From contig NZ_AOHO01000048.1 in the NCBI RefSeq assembly GCF_000342005.1, positions 290,539 through 354,538 on the forward strand: a stretch of 64,000 bases of DNA. Reading direction: 5' to 3'. Shown in pieces: positions 23,320 to 30,496 of the stretch. This DNA is from Amycolatopsis decaplanina DSM 44594. GTDB taxonomy: Bacteria; Actinomycetota; Actinomycetes; Mycobacteriales; Pseudonocardiaceae. Under the pieces are notes generated by a model. It was not told the origin of the DNA. It was given only the letters and a program-made list of their open reading frames with translations, and did not search any database. The number at the start of each line of letters is the position of its first letter. Positions within the stretch are counted from its first letter, which is position 1. The translations under genes were made by a program, and so were the position numbers.

Positions 23320-24212
23320 TTCGCGCCCGCTTCGGCTGTGTAGTGACGGAGGAACAGTTCCTCCAGCGTCGGCGGCTGGCTGGTCAGGCTGCGGACGCCG
23401 ACCTGGGTGAGCTGACGCAGCGCGTCGTCGAGGGAACGGGTTTCGACGTCGAAGCGGACCCGGTTGCCCTCGACCTTGAGGTCGTGGATGTTCTCCAGCC
23501 TGGTCAGCCCGTTCGGCGGGCCGGCGAGTTCGGCCGAGATCGACGTCCTGGTGAGGTGCCGGAGCTCGGCCAGCGTGCCGGTCTCCACGGTGTGCCCGTT
23601 GCGGATGATGCTGACCTTGTCGCAGAGCGCCTCGACCTCGGCGAGGATGTGGCTCGACAGCAGCACCGTGCGGCCCTGCTCGCGCTCCTCCTGGATCGCG
23701 TACTGGAAGGTGGCCTCCATCAGCGGGTCGAGACCGGAGGTCGGCTCGTCGAGGATCAGCAGGTCCACGTGCGAGGCCAGCGCGGCCACGATCGCGACCT
23801 TCTGCCGGTTGCCCTTGGAGTAGGTGCGCCCCTTCTTCTTTGGGTCGAGGTCGAAGCGTTCGACGAGATCCTTGCGTCGGCGCTGATCGAGCCCGCCCCG
23901 CAGCCGCCCCAGCAGATCGATCACCTCGCCGCCGGAGAGGTTGGGCCAGAGGTTCACGTCGCCGGGGACGTAGGCGAGGCGCCGGTGCAGGCTCGCCGCG
24001 TCCTTCCAGGGGTCGCCGCCGAGCAGGCGGACGTCGCCCGAGTCCGCGTGAAGCAGGCCGAGCAGGACCCGGACGGTGGTCGACTTCCCCGCGCCGTTCG
24101 GGCCTAGGAAGCCGTGCACCTCCCCAGCGGGTACCTGCAGGTCAAGGCCGTCCAAGGCCTTGGTCCGGCCGAAAGATTTGTGGAGGCCGGAGATGGAGAT
24201 GGCGTTTTCCAT
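23316..24212 (-). CDS. ABC transporter ATP-binding protein (drug-export type)
   Basis: A 298-aa nucleotide-binding subunit. Walker A is GPNGAGKST (about residues 38-46). The signature is degenerate: [16 protein letters not shown]. Walker B is [13 protein letters not shown], with the switch His in [11 protein letters not shown]. The C-terminal ~80-aa extension is typical of DrrA-like exporters. It is the first gene of the exporter operon, coupled to the permease by a 4-bp overlap, and preceded by the palindromic operator shared with the divergent MarR gene. Confidence 0.95.
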   Translation of the reverse strand: MENAISISGLHKSFGRTKALDGLDLQVPAGEVHGFLGPNGAGKSTTVRVLLGLLHADSGDVRLLGGDPWKDAASLHRRLAYVPGDVNLWPNLSGGEVIDLLGRLRGGLDQRRRKDLVERFDLDPKKKGRTYSKGNRQKVAIVAALASHVDLLILDEPTSGLDPLMEATFQYAIQEEREQGRTVLLSSHILAEVEALCDKVSIIRNGHTVETGTLAELRHLTRTSISAELAGPPNGLTRLENIHDLKVEGNRVRFDVETRSLDDALRQLTQVGVRSLTSQPPTLEELFLRHYTAEAGAK

Positions 24213-24232
24213 GGAGCTGAAGGTACAGTGAT

Positions 24233-24248
24233 TTCACGAAGTTGTGAA
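24233..24248. promoter_or_regulatory. Operator palindrome between ABC exporter and MarR gene
   Basis: TTCAC-GAAGTT-GTGAA inverted repeat, 21 bp upstream of the ATPase start and 59 bp upstream of the regulator start. It lies in an AT-richer patch and is a likely MarR/GbsR-type binding site. Confidence 0.65.
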
Positions 24249-24306
24249 GTTAAGAAAACGTATGGACGGTGTGATCACTCTGGGGTGGGTAAGAGAGGAT
24301 GTGCTC

Positions 24307-24810
24307 ATGACGACGACGCCTGAGAGTGCTTCGAGCACCCAGAGAGACGAGGACGCCGTCCGCCGTTACGTGGAGCACCTGGGCCTCACGCTCTCCCAGA
24401 TCGGGATGCAGCGGATGCCCGCCAGGGTGTTCGCCGCGTTGATGACCACCGACGCCGGTCGCCTCACCGCGGCCGAACTGGCCGATCAGCTGTCGGTGAG
24501 CCCGGCCGCGATCTCGGGGGCCGTGCGGTACCTGGAGCAGATCGGGCTGGTCGCCAAGGAGCGCGAACCCGGCTCACGCCGCGACCACTACCGGCTCTTC
24601 GACGACCTCTGGTACGCCACCTTCATGAAGCGCGACCGCATGATCACCATGTGGCGCGACGCGGCCGACGAGGGCGTTTCGGCGCTGGGCGAGGACACGC
24701 CGGCGGGTGAGCGGGTCGCCGAGATGCGGGACTTCCTGAGCTTCATGATCAAAGAGCTCAACGACATGTACGCGAAGTGGCACGAGATGCGGGCCGAAAA
24801 GGGCAGGTAG
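24307..24810 (+). CDS. MarR/GbsR-family transcriptional regulator
   Basis: A 167-aa regulator. HTH in TAAELADQLSVSPAAISGAV and RYLEQIGLVAKEREPGSRRD (about residues 57-97) after an N-terminal helix LGLTLSQIGMQRMPARVFAA. C-terminal helices carry SFMIKELNDMYAKWHEMR. This GbsR-like arrangement (MarR HTH with long helical flanks) is common beside tetronasin-type ABC exporters. ATG chosen with GAGAGGA upstream. It probably represses the divergent exporter until a drug ligand binds. Confidence 0.9.
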   Translation: MTTTPESASSTQRDEDAVRRYVEHLGLTLSQIGMQRMPARVFAALMTTDAGRLTAAELADQLSVSPAAISGAVRYLEQIGLVAKEREPGSRRDHYRLFDDLWYATFMKRDRMITMWRDAADEGVSALGEDTPAGERVAEMRDFLSFMIKELNDMYAKWHEMRAEKGR

Positions 24811-24820
24811 GTCAGAGGGT

Positions 24821-24866
24821 CTCGTGAGTGGCTAGGACGGTTCTAACCGTCCTTACCACTCACGAG
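24821..24866. repeat. Dispersed palindromic element, copy A (CTCGTGAGTGG family)
   Basis: Near-perfect 22-bp arms, CTCGTGAGTGG...GGACGGTT and its complement, with a 2-nt loop and two mismatches. It starts 10 bp after the MarR stop. Related elements are at 29964 and within 42568-42822. Probably a terminator-like repeat. Confidence 0.85.
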
Positions 24867-24901
24867 GCCAGCGCGATCGAACGCGGAAGTAGAGTCGCGG
24901 C

Positions 24902-25627
24902 GTGATCAGCCGTGCGGTGGTGCTCGCCCCGATCCTGCTCGCGCAAGCCGTGCGGGTACGCCGTACGACGCCCAGGTTGCCGGGTGCCGCTGGCCCGGTG
25001 ACCGGTCTCGTGGCGGGCGACGGCCGCCCGATGCGGCTCGCGGTGCTCGGCGAGTCCACTGTGGACGGCGTCGGCGCGGCGACGCACGCCGAGGCACTGA
25101 CCGGACGGCTCGCGGACGAACTCGCCCGGGACGGCCGCGCGGTCGCCTGGCAGGCACTCGGCAAGACCGGGGCCAACGCGCGCGTGGTGCGCGAGGAACT
25201 GCTGCCGCTGCTCGAACCCGCCGACCTCGTGGTGATCGCGCTGGGCGTCAACGACACGATCGAACTGCATTCGGCCACGCGCTACCGGCGTGACCTGCTC
25301 GACCTGATCGTTTCCCTGCGACGCCGCGTGGGACATGTCCCGGTGGTGCTGGCGGGCGTGCCGCCGATGGGCCGGTTCCCCTCACTGCCGCGTCCGCTGC
25401 GGGACGTCCTCGGCGCGCGGTCGGCCGTCCTCGACGCCGCGGCCGCGCGGCTGGCGTCGCTGTCCGGCGTCGTCCACGTCCCGATGCCCGCCGCGATGCT
25501 GGACCCCGCCACCTTCGCCGAGGACCGCTTCCACCCCGGTCCCGAGGGCTACCGGCGCTGGGCCGAGCAACTCGCGGACGTGAGCCGTCAGCTACTCAGC
25601 GACACCATTTCGTGGCAAAAACGCTGA
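24902..25627 (+). CDS. SGNH/GDSL hydrolase
   Basis: A 241-aa hydrolase with all four SGNH blocks: GES (Ser near residue 51, LAVLGESTVDGVG), Gly in ALGKTGANARV, Asn in ALGVNDTIEL (about 118), and the Asp/His pair in EDRFHPGPEGY near residue 205. The N-terminus is hydrophobic (AVVLAPILLAQAVRV) and could be a membrane anchor. Actinobacterial members act as lipases or esterases, for example on cell-envelope acyl groups; the substrate is unknown. It follows repeat copy A and stands alone. Confidence 0.88.
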   Translation: MISRAVVLAPILLAQAVRVRRTTPRLPGAAGPVTGLVAGDGRPMRLAVLGESTVDGVGAATHAEALTGRLADELARDGRAVAWQALGKTGANARVVREELLPLLEPADLVVIALGVNDTIELHSATRYRRDLLDLIVSLRRRVGHVPVVLAGVPPMGRFPSLPRPLRDVLGARSAVLDAAAARLASLSGVVHVPMPAAMLDPATFAEDRFHPGPEGYRRWAEQLADVSRQLLSDTISWQKR

Positions 25628-25644
25628 TCAGGTCACCCGACTGC

Positions 25645-25666
25645 CACAGATTAAGAAATTTCTGTG
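25645..25666. promoter_or_regulatory. Inverted repeat upstream of the 55-aa peptide gene
   Basis: CACAGA - 10 nt (AT-rich) - TCTGTG, about 80 bp before the peptide start, in the most AT-rich patch of the neighbourhood. It is a candidate operator or promoter region for the peptide/sigma/CHAT unit. Confidence 0.45.
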
Positions 25667-25743
25667 AAAAAGCTGGCTCTGCGTGTATCTGGTGGCAGCC
25701 TCGTTGCGTCCTATGGAGCAGTCGAGGAAATGAGGGACACCCG

Positions 25744-25911
25744 ATGACGACCGAGACCCATACCGCGCCCGTCGACGACGAGGCCACGGCCACCGAGGAC
25801 CTCGAAACAACCCCGAAGCCGAAGCCGATCACGGCGCCGGTCCCGCCCCGTCCCGGCACGAGCCCGGACGGCAACTGGGAGCCGAACGGCACCAACCCGC
25901 CGGTGAACTGA
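25744..25911 (+). CDS. 55-aa Pro/Thr/Glu-rich peptide at the head of the sigma/CHAT unit
   Basis: MTTETHTAPVDDEATATEDL leads into a Pro/Lys-rich middle (TTPKPKPITAPVPP) and ends SPDGNWEPNGTNPPVN. It has no signal peptide, membrane segment or cysteine, and is predicted to be disordered with an acidic N-terminal half. ATG with GAGGG 9 nt upstream. A strong terminator follows, so it can be made as its own short transcript. The only later plus-strand genes nearby encode a sigma factor, a partner protein and a CHAT protease, which makes it a candidate protease substrate or signal peptide; that role is inference. Confidence 0.65.
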   Translation: MTTETHTAPVDDEATATEDLETTPKPKPITAPVPPRPGTSPDGNWEPNGTNPPVN

Positions 25912-25924
25912 ACTAACACAGACA

Positions 25925-25963
25925 GGTGATGTCCGGAGGCCGAGGGGGCCTCCGGGCATCACC
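25925..25963 (+). terminator. Terminator after the peptide gene
   Basis: GGTGATG-T-CCGGAGGCC / GGCCTCCGG-G-CATCACC, 16 paired bases with one internal mismatch and a 5-nt loop, 14 bp after the peptide stop. There is no strong T-run. Confidence 0.7.
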
Positions 25964-26241
25964 TCCGGGTGCTCCTTCGGGGGAGGGGGACGCCCGGACG
26001 CGGGCCCGTTGGGGAGCGGGCCCGGGGGGAGGGAAAAAGGACCGGCCGGTGCGCAGTCCACACCTACTCGCGCCGGCCGGTGCCTTTGTCCTTCGCCCCA
26101 GACCGAGGGGGACGACCGAAACTCGACAAAAAAGTTAGTGACTTGATGTATCCCAGAGCCTCTTGCACGCTCCTTCTCCCCGAAGGGCCCGCGATACTGC
26201 CAGCGCCGACACGAAGACACGTCCGAAGTGGGGCAGATACG
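25964..26241. other. Leader region of the sigma/CHAT operon
   Basis: About 280 bp without a gene. It contains a G-rich tract, a second imperfect hairpin built from two GGCCGGTGC-containing segments (about 26040-26095), and an AT-rich patch (near 26125-26150, ACAAAAAAGTTAGTGACTTG) that is the likeliest promoter for the sigma gene. Confidence 0.45.
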
Positions 26242-26847
26242 GTGACCGACGTGCAAACGACCGAGGTAGACCCGCCATGGGAAGGACTGACCGGTGCCGA
26301 CCTGCATGCCGCCTGCATGCGCGCGGCGCGGGCCGGTGACCGCCAGGCGATGGACAGACTTGTGCACGAGCTGACCCCGCTCGTGTGGCACGTCGCGCGC
26401 GCGAACGGGCTTGATCGCCTGACCGCCGAGGACGTGGTCCAGACGGTGTGGCTCGCCCTGTTCAGCCAGCTCGAGAAGCTTCGTGACCCCAAGGCGCTCG
26501 CCGCCTGGTTGATCACCACCACCAGACGTGAAGCACAGCATCCCTTCGGCCGCCGCGCCCAGCCTGTCCCGCTGACCGACGAGCTGGCCGAAAGCATGGA
26601 GAGCACGCACCCGGCCCCCGAGGAGGAAGCCGTCCGCGCCGACCGGGATCGCCGGGTCTGGCGCGCCTTTCTCCGCCTGCCGCACCGCTGTCAGCAGCTC
26701 CTTCGGCTGACCGTGCTGGCCGGGCGGGCCGAATACCAACTGGTCGCCGAAGCACTCCGTATGCCGCGCGGAAGTGTCGGCCCGACCAGGGGCCGTTGCC
26801 TCGAATCGATGCGCGACCTGCTGGCCCACGAAGGGGGAAGCCGATGA
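26242..26847 (+). CDS. ECF-type RNA polymerase sigma factor of the CHAT unit
   Basis: A 201-aa sigma factor with regions 2 and 4 only. Region 2: ACMRAARAGDRQAMDRLVHE, LTPLVWHVARANGLDRLTAE, DVVQTVWLALFSQLEKLRDP and WLITTTRREA (about residues 25-100). Region 4: VWRAFLRLPHRCQQLLRLTV, then EYQLVAEALRMPRGSVGPTR (about 137-190). The start is uncertain; the GTG at 26242 keeps the conserved VDPPWEGLTGADL opening, and a GTG three codons on is possible. Its stop overlaps the ATG of the next gene (ATGA). ECF factors placed before CHAT proteases recur in actinobacteria (recollection, not searched); its regulon is unknown. Confidence 0.88.
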   Translation: MTDVQTTEVDPPWEGLTGADLHAACMRAARAGDRQAMDRLVHELTPLVWHVARANGLDRLTAEDVVQTVWLALFSQLEKLRDPKALAAWLITTTRREAQHPFGRRAQPVPLTDELAESMESTHPAPEEEAVRADRDRRVWRAFLRLPHRCQQLLRLTVLAGRAEYQLVAEALRMPRGSVGPTRGRCLESMRDLLAHEGGSR

Positions 26848-27323
26848 ACGACCTCGGGACGCCGGGGGAGATGACCTCCCCGGGCGATGAGGCCTTGCTC
26901 GCCGATATCGGGCGCTTCATGGACGAACTGGACCCGCCACCGGGAGACCTGGTGCAGCGGGTTCAGTTCGCGCTCGCACTCGAAAACCTCGACGTCGAGG
27001 TCGCCCGCTGGGAACGGATGGACGCCACGGCAGGTGTTCGCGGCAGCGACACCGGCACGATCACCTTCACCGTCAGCGACCTGACCGTGATGATCAACCT
27101 GACCAAGATCGGCAAGAAACACCGGATCGACGGCTGGCTCGTGCCCGCCGGCGAGTACGGAGTGGAGGTTCGCGTCGCCGAGCACGGCACGAGTTCCACC
27201 ACCGCCGACGAGGGAGGCCGGTTCGTGCTGGACAACGTTCCCCAAGGAACCACCCAGATCGTGATCCACCTCGGTGACGTGACCTGCCGACGGACCGTCG
27301 TGACCCCGACAGTGGTGCTCTAA
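26844..27323 (+). CDS. Partner protein of the sigma factor: helical N-terminus plus carboxypeptidase-regulatory-like beta domain
   Basis: A 159-aa protein in two parts. Residues 1-60 are helical and acidic (DEALLADIGRFMDELDPPPG, then DLVQRVQFALALENLDVEVA). Residues 75-155 form a beta-rich domain with the rhythm of carboxypeptidase-regulatory/transthyretin-like folds (IDGWLVPAGEYGVEVRVAEH, then GGRFVLDNVPQGTTQIVIHL). There is no membrane segment, so if it is an anti-sigma factor it is a soluble one. ATGA overlap with the sigma gene implies coupled synthesis. Possible roles are anti-sigma factor or CHAT-protease target; neither is shown by a known motif. Confidence 0.75.
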   Translation: MNDLGTPGEMTSPGDEALLADIGRFMDELDPPPGDLVQRVQFALALENLDVEVARWERMDATAGVRGSDTGTITFTVSDLTVMINLTKIGKKHRIDGWLVPAGEYGVEVRVAEHGTSSTTADEGGRFVLDNVPQGTTQIVIHLGDVTCRRTVVTPTVVL

Positions 27324-27365
27324 CCGGACGGCTGTTCCGTTATGCGGCGCGGGTGTGCTCCCATA

Positions 27366-29963
27366 GTGCGTGTGCCCGCGCAGCTTCCTGTCGTTGATTC
27401 CGTAGCCGAGGCCGCGGACCTCCATCGTCAGGCGATGGCCGCCGCCGCCGACCACGGCCCGGGCGCCGCGATCAGGCTGTTGCAACGCGCTTTGTCCTGC
27501 CTCGGGCCAGTGGAGGCCGCCGGGCCGGAACGGCTGGAGATCCGGGTCAGAGTGCTGATCAGCCTCGCCGCGGCAGAGGCCGAGGTCCTGTCCCAAGAGG
27601 ACGGATTCGCTCGGCTGGACGAGGCGGAGCGAGTGCGGCTTTCGCTGCCGGAAAGCGAAACCCGGCGGTTGCTGCGGTTCACCGTCGTCCTGCAGCGCGC
27701 CGTCGTCCTGATGCGGATCGGGAGACTGGAGGAGGCGCTCGCGCTCTACGACGCGGTGCTTCCCAGCCTGGTCGACGAGGTCGAGGACCACAGCCTGCTG
27801 CTGACCCGGAACATGATGAACCGGGCGTGGCTGCATCTCCAGATGACCAATCCCGACGGTGCCTACAAGGATCTGAGCGGCGCGCTGGACATCGCGGTCA
27901 AGTACGGCCATCGCCGCCTCGAAGGGAAGATCCGGCACAACCTGGGTGATCACGCCCAGTTGCTCGGCGACATCCCCGAAGCGCTCCGGCACTACGAGCA
28001 GGCGGCCTCGATCTTCGTCACCGACGGGCCCGGTTCGCTGCCGCTCGTCCGGCTCGACCAGGCGAAGGCCCTGCTCACCGCCGGGCTCGCCGAGGAGGCG
28101 GCGCGACATCTCGACGATGCGATCCCCGAACTCCGCGGCAACGGCGCGCACCATCTCGTCGCGGAAGCGGAGGTCGCGCGGGCCGGGGCCGCCATCCTGG
28201 AGGGTGACCACGTTCTCGCGAAGAAGCTCGCGACGTCCGCGCGGCGGAGCTTCCTGCGGCGTGGCAACGGCCGCTGGGCGGAGATCGCCGAGTTGACCAG
28301 GCTTCGCGTGGACGCGGTGAAGGTACTGGCGGACCGCGAGAAGAAGCCGTCCGCGAAACTGCCGGAGCGGCTGGCCGATCTCGCCATCCGATTGGCCGGG
28401 CTGGGTCTGCGCGACGAAGCCGGCGCGGCCAGGATGTTCGCGGTGCGGCTGCTGATCCGCCGCGGCGAGACGGTCGCCGCGCAGGAACTCCTGGCGCAGG
28501 TACCGAAACCGCGGCAGACCACGCCGATCGACCACCGGATGCAGCTGCGGTTGTGCCGGGCAGAACTCGCCGTGGCGTCCCACCGGCCGCGTTCGGCGCT
28601 CGCGCAGGCACGGGCCGGGCTGGCGGAACTCGGGCAGATCCGCGACCGCATGGGCGGGCTCGACCTCGTCTGCGGGACCGCGGCGCACGGCGAAGAGCTG
28701 GGCAAACTCGCGCTGACGCTGGTGCTCAAGAAGGCGAGGCGCAGCGGCGCCGGGGCGAAGAGCCTGTTCGCGTGGCTGGAACGCACACGCGCGCAGGTGT
28801 ACCGCTACGAACCGCTCCCGGTCATCGAGGACCCCGCGCTCGCCCGGCACATCAACGAAATGCGGCACGTGCAGGGGACGATCCAGGCGCGGCGGTTGTC
28901 CGGTGAACCGGTGGGGAAGCTCGAGGAACGCTACGCCCGCCTTCAGCGGGAGGCGACGCGGCTCGGGTGGTACACCAGCCAATGGGGTCGTCCGCGGCCC
29001 GTCTCGGCACCCGAAGAGGTGGTCGAGCGGCTCGGCGATCGGGTGCTGGTCAGCCTGATGGGGTACCGCGACACCCTGTACGCGGTGGTCGTCGACCGCG
29101 GCCGGTTCCGGCTGCTGAGGCTGGGTCCGCTCGCGGAGATCGTCGAGACCGCGCGGCAGTTGCACGCGGACCTCGACGCGCTCGCCCCCGACAACCTGCC
29201 CGCGCCGCTGGTCGAGGTCGTCACCGGTTCCGCGCGGCGCCGGGCGGACAAGCTGGACCGGCTGATCTCCGCGTCGCTGGCGAAGACGCTGGAGAACCGC
29301 GAGCTGATCATCGTGCCGATCGGCTCGTTGTACGCGCTGCCCTGGGGCGCTTTGCCGTCGCTGCACGGACATCCGGTGTCGATCGCGCCGTCGGCGACCG
29401 CCTGGGTGACCGCGTCCGGACGGCGGAACTCCGGTCCGGTCCTGCTCGCCGGCGGACCCGGTGTACCGGGTTCGGTCGGTGAGGTGCGGAACCTGCGGGC
29501 CGTGTATCCGCAGGCCCGGCTCGTCGACGGGAAGGACGCGACCAGCGAAACCGTACTGTCCGCTTTGGACGGTTCCGGAATGGCGCACCTGGTCGCGCAC
29601 GGCGCGCACGAACCGGCGAACGCGCTGTTCTCGCGGCTGGAGCTCGTCGACGGCCCGTTGTACGCGCACGAAACCGCCCGGCTCGCGAAGCCGCCGGAAC
29701 GGGTGGTGCTGGCCGCGTGCGAACTCGCGATGAGCCACATCCGGCCCGGTGAGGAGGCGCTCGGATTCGCCGGGACCCTGCTCGCCGGCGGCTCGCGGAC
29801 GCTCATCGGCGCGATCGCGCGGGTCGGCGACAAGGCCGCCGCCGACGCGATGGCCGACCTGCACCGGCGGCTCGCCTCGGGGACCGCGCCCGCCTTGGCG
29901 CTCGCCGAGGCGACCGCCGCCGATCCGCTGCGGCGCCCCTTCCTTTGCCTCGGCGCCGGCTGA
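27366..29963 (+). CDS. TPR-CHAT domain protease
   Basis: An 865-aa protein. Residues ~20-520 are TPR-like helical repeats (for example EEALALYDAVLPSLVDEVED, LGDIPEALRHYEQAASIFVT). The C-terminal ~270 residues are a CHAT (caspase-like) domain. The catalytic dyad is visible: His745 in HLVAHGAHEP and Cys785 in VVLAACELAMS, each at the end of a strand as in caspases. The segment LIIVPIGSLYALPWGALPSL is the usual CHAT opening strand. CHAT proteases cleave specific partners in bacterial death and immunity systems. The start is uncertain among GTG 27366, GTG 27372 and ATG 27342. It lies 42 bp after the partner gene, same strand. A palindrome repeat follows the stop directly. Confidence 0.9.
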   Translation: MRVPAQLPVVDSVAEAADLHRQAMAAAADHGPGAAIRLLQRALSCLGPVEAAGPERLEIRVRVLISLAAAEAEVLSQEDGFARLDEAERVRLSLPESETRRLLRFTVVLQRAVVLMRIGRLEEALALYDAVLPSLVDEVEDHSLLLTRNMMNRAWLHLQMTNPDGAYKDLSGALDIAVKYGHRRLEGKIRHNLGDHAQLLGDIPEALRHYEQAASIFVTDGPGSLPLVRLDQAKALLTAGLAEEAARHLDDAIPELRGNGAHHLVAEAEVARAGAAILEGDHVLAKKLATSARRSFLRRGNGRWAEIAELTRLRVDAVKVLADREKKPSAKLPERLADLAIRLAGLGLRDEAGAARMFAVRLLIRRGETVAAQELLAQVPKPRQTTPIDHRMQLRLCRAELAVASHRPRSALAQARAGLAELGQIRDRMGGLDLVCGTAAHGEELGKLALTLVLKKARRSGAGAKSLFAWLERTRAQVYRYEPLPVIEDPALARHINEMRHVQGTIQARRLSGEPVGKLEERYARLQREATRLGWYTSQWGRPRPVSAPEEVVERLGDRVLVSLMGYRDTLYAVVVDRGRFRLLRLGPLAEIVETARQLHADLDALAPDNLPAPLVEVVTGSARRRADKLDRLISASLAKTLENRELIIVPIGSLYALPWGALPSLHGHPVSIAPSATAWVTASGRRNSGPVLLAGGPGVPGSVGEVRNLRAVYPQARLVDGKDATSETVLSALDGSGMAHLVAHGAHEPANALFSRLELVDGPLYAHETARLAKPPERVVLAACELAMSHIRPGEEALGFAGTLLAGGSRTLIGAIARVGDKAAADAMADLHRRLASGTAPALALAEATAADPLRRPFLCLGAG

Positions 29964-30011
29964 CCTCGTGAGTGGTGCGGACGGTTAGAACCGTCCTCGC
30001 CACTCACGAGG
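29964..30011. repeat. Dispersed palindromic element, copy B (CTCGTGAGTGG family)
   Basis: CCTCGTGAGTGG...GGACGGTT and its complement around a 2-nt AG loop, two mismatches, placed between the convergent ends of the CHAT and SRPBCC genes. It has the same core as copy A (24821). Confidence 0.85.
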
Positions 30012-30447
30012 CGCGTTCGGCGTGTTTCACGAGGCGAGTGGCCAGGATCGAGATCACGGTGCGCAAAGCCGTGCGGACGGCGGCGCCGGTGCCGGGCAGC
30101 GGCTCGGTGAACCGGCCGGTCCAGCGCAGATCCGTGCCACCGGAAACGTTCGGCGTGAACGAGACCTCGGCACGGTAGTCCTTCAGCAGCGCGAGGCCCG
30201 CGAAGCCATAGACGTGCTTTCGGTCCTGTTCGTACTCCAGCGTCTCTTCGTGGAGATACACCGGCCACAGGCCGACGGCCCGTACGGCGCCCACCCCGTC
30301 CGCGTCCGGTTCCCGCGCCCAGCGCGAGTGGAACACCACCGGCTTCGCCCATTCCGACCAGCGGGAACCGTCGGCCTCCAGCGCGAACAGGGAAGCGGGC
30401 GAGGCGCTGCTCGTCCGGTTGACCTCGAAGGAGTACGTCTTGCCCAT
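30004..30447 (-). CDS. SRPBCC-family (polyketide cyclase/START-like) protein
   Basis: A 147-aa helix-grip protein. It opens with a strand (TYSFEVNRTSSASPASLFAL) and SRWSEWAKPVVFHSRW, continues with beta strands LEYEQDRKHVYGFAGL and GGTDLRWTGRFTEPLPGTG, and ends in the long C-terminal helix VRTALRTVISILATRLVKHA. Such folds bind hydrophobic ligands in a central cavity; actinobacterial copies are mostly uncharacterised. Its 3' end overlaps palindrome copy B. It is divergent from the FUSC gene. Confidence 0.85.
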   Translation of the reverse strand: MGKTYSFEVNRTSSASPASLFALEADGSRWSEWAKPVVFHSRWAREPDADGVGAVRAVGLWPVYLHEETLEYEQDRKHVYGFAGLALLKDYRAEVSFTPNVSGGTDLRWTGRFTEPLPGTGAAVRTALRTVISILATRLVKHAERAS

Positions 30448-30496
30448 GTGGCGACGATAACCGCTTCGAACGCCACGGATAAGTCAAGATAGGGGC

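Noticed and set aside
25744..25911. 55-aa peptide as a ribosomal natural-product (RiPP) precursor
   Set aside because: No Cys-rich or Ser/Thr core with leader, and no modification enzyme or dedicated exporter adjacent; the partners are a sigma factor and a CHAT protease.
26691..29864. 1057-codon open frame on the minus strand across the CHAT gene
   Set aside because: Arg/Gly/His-rich translation typical of the antisense frame of a GC-rich gene; the plus strand holds a coherent CHAT protein with catalytic residues and operon overlaps.
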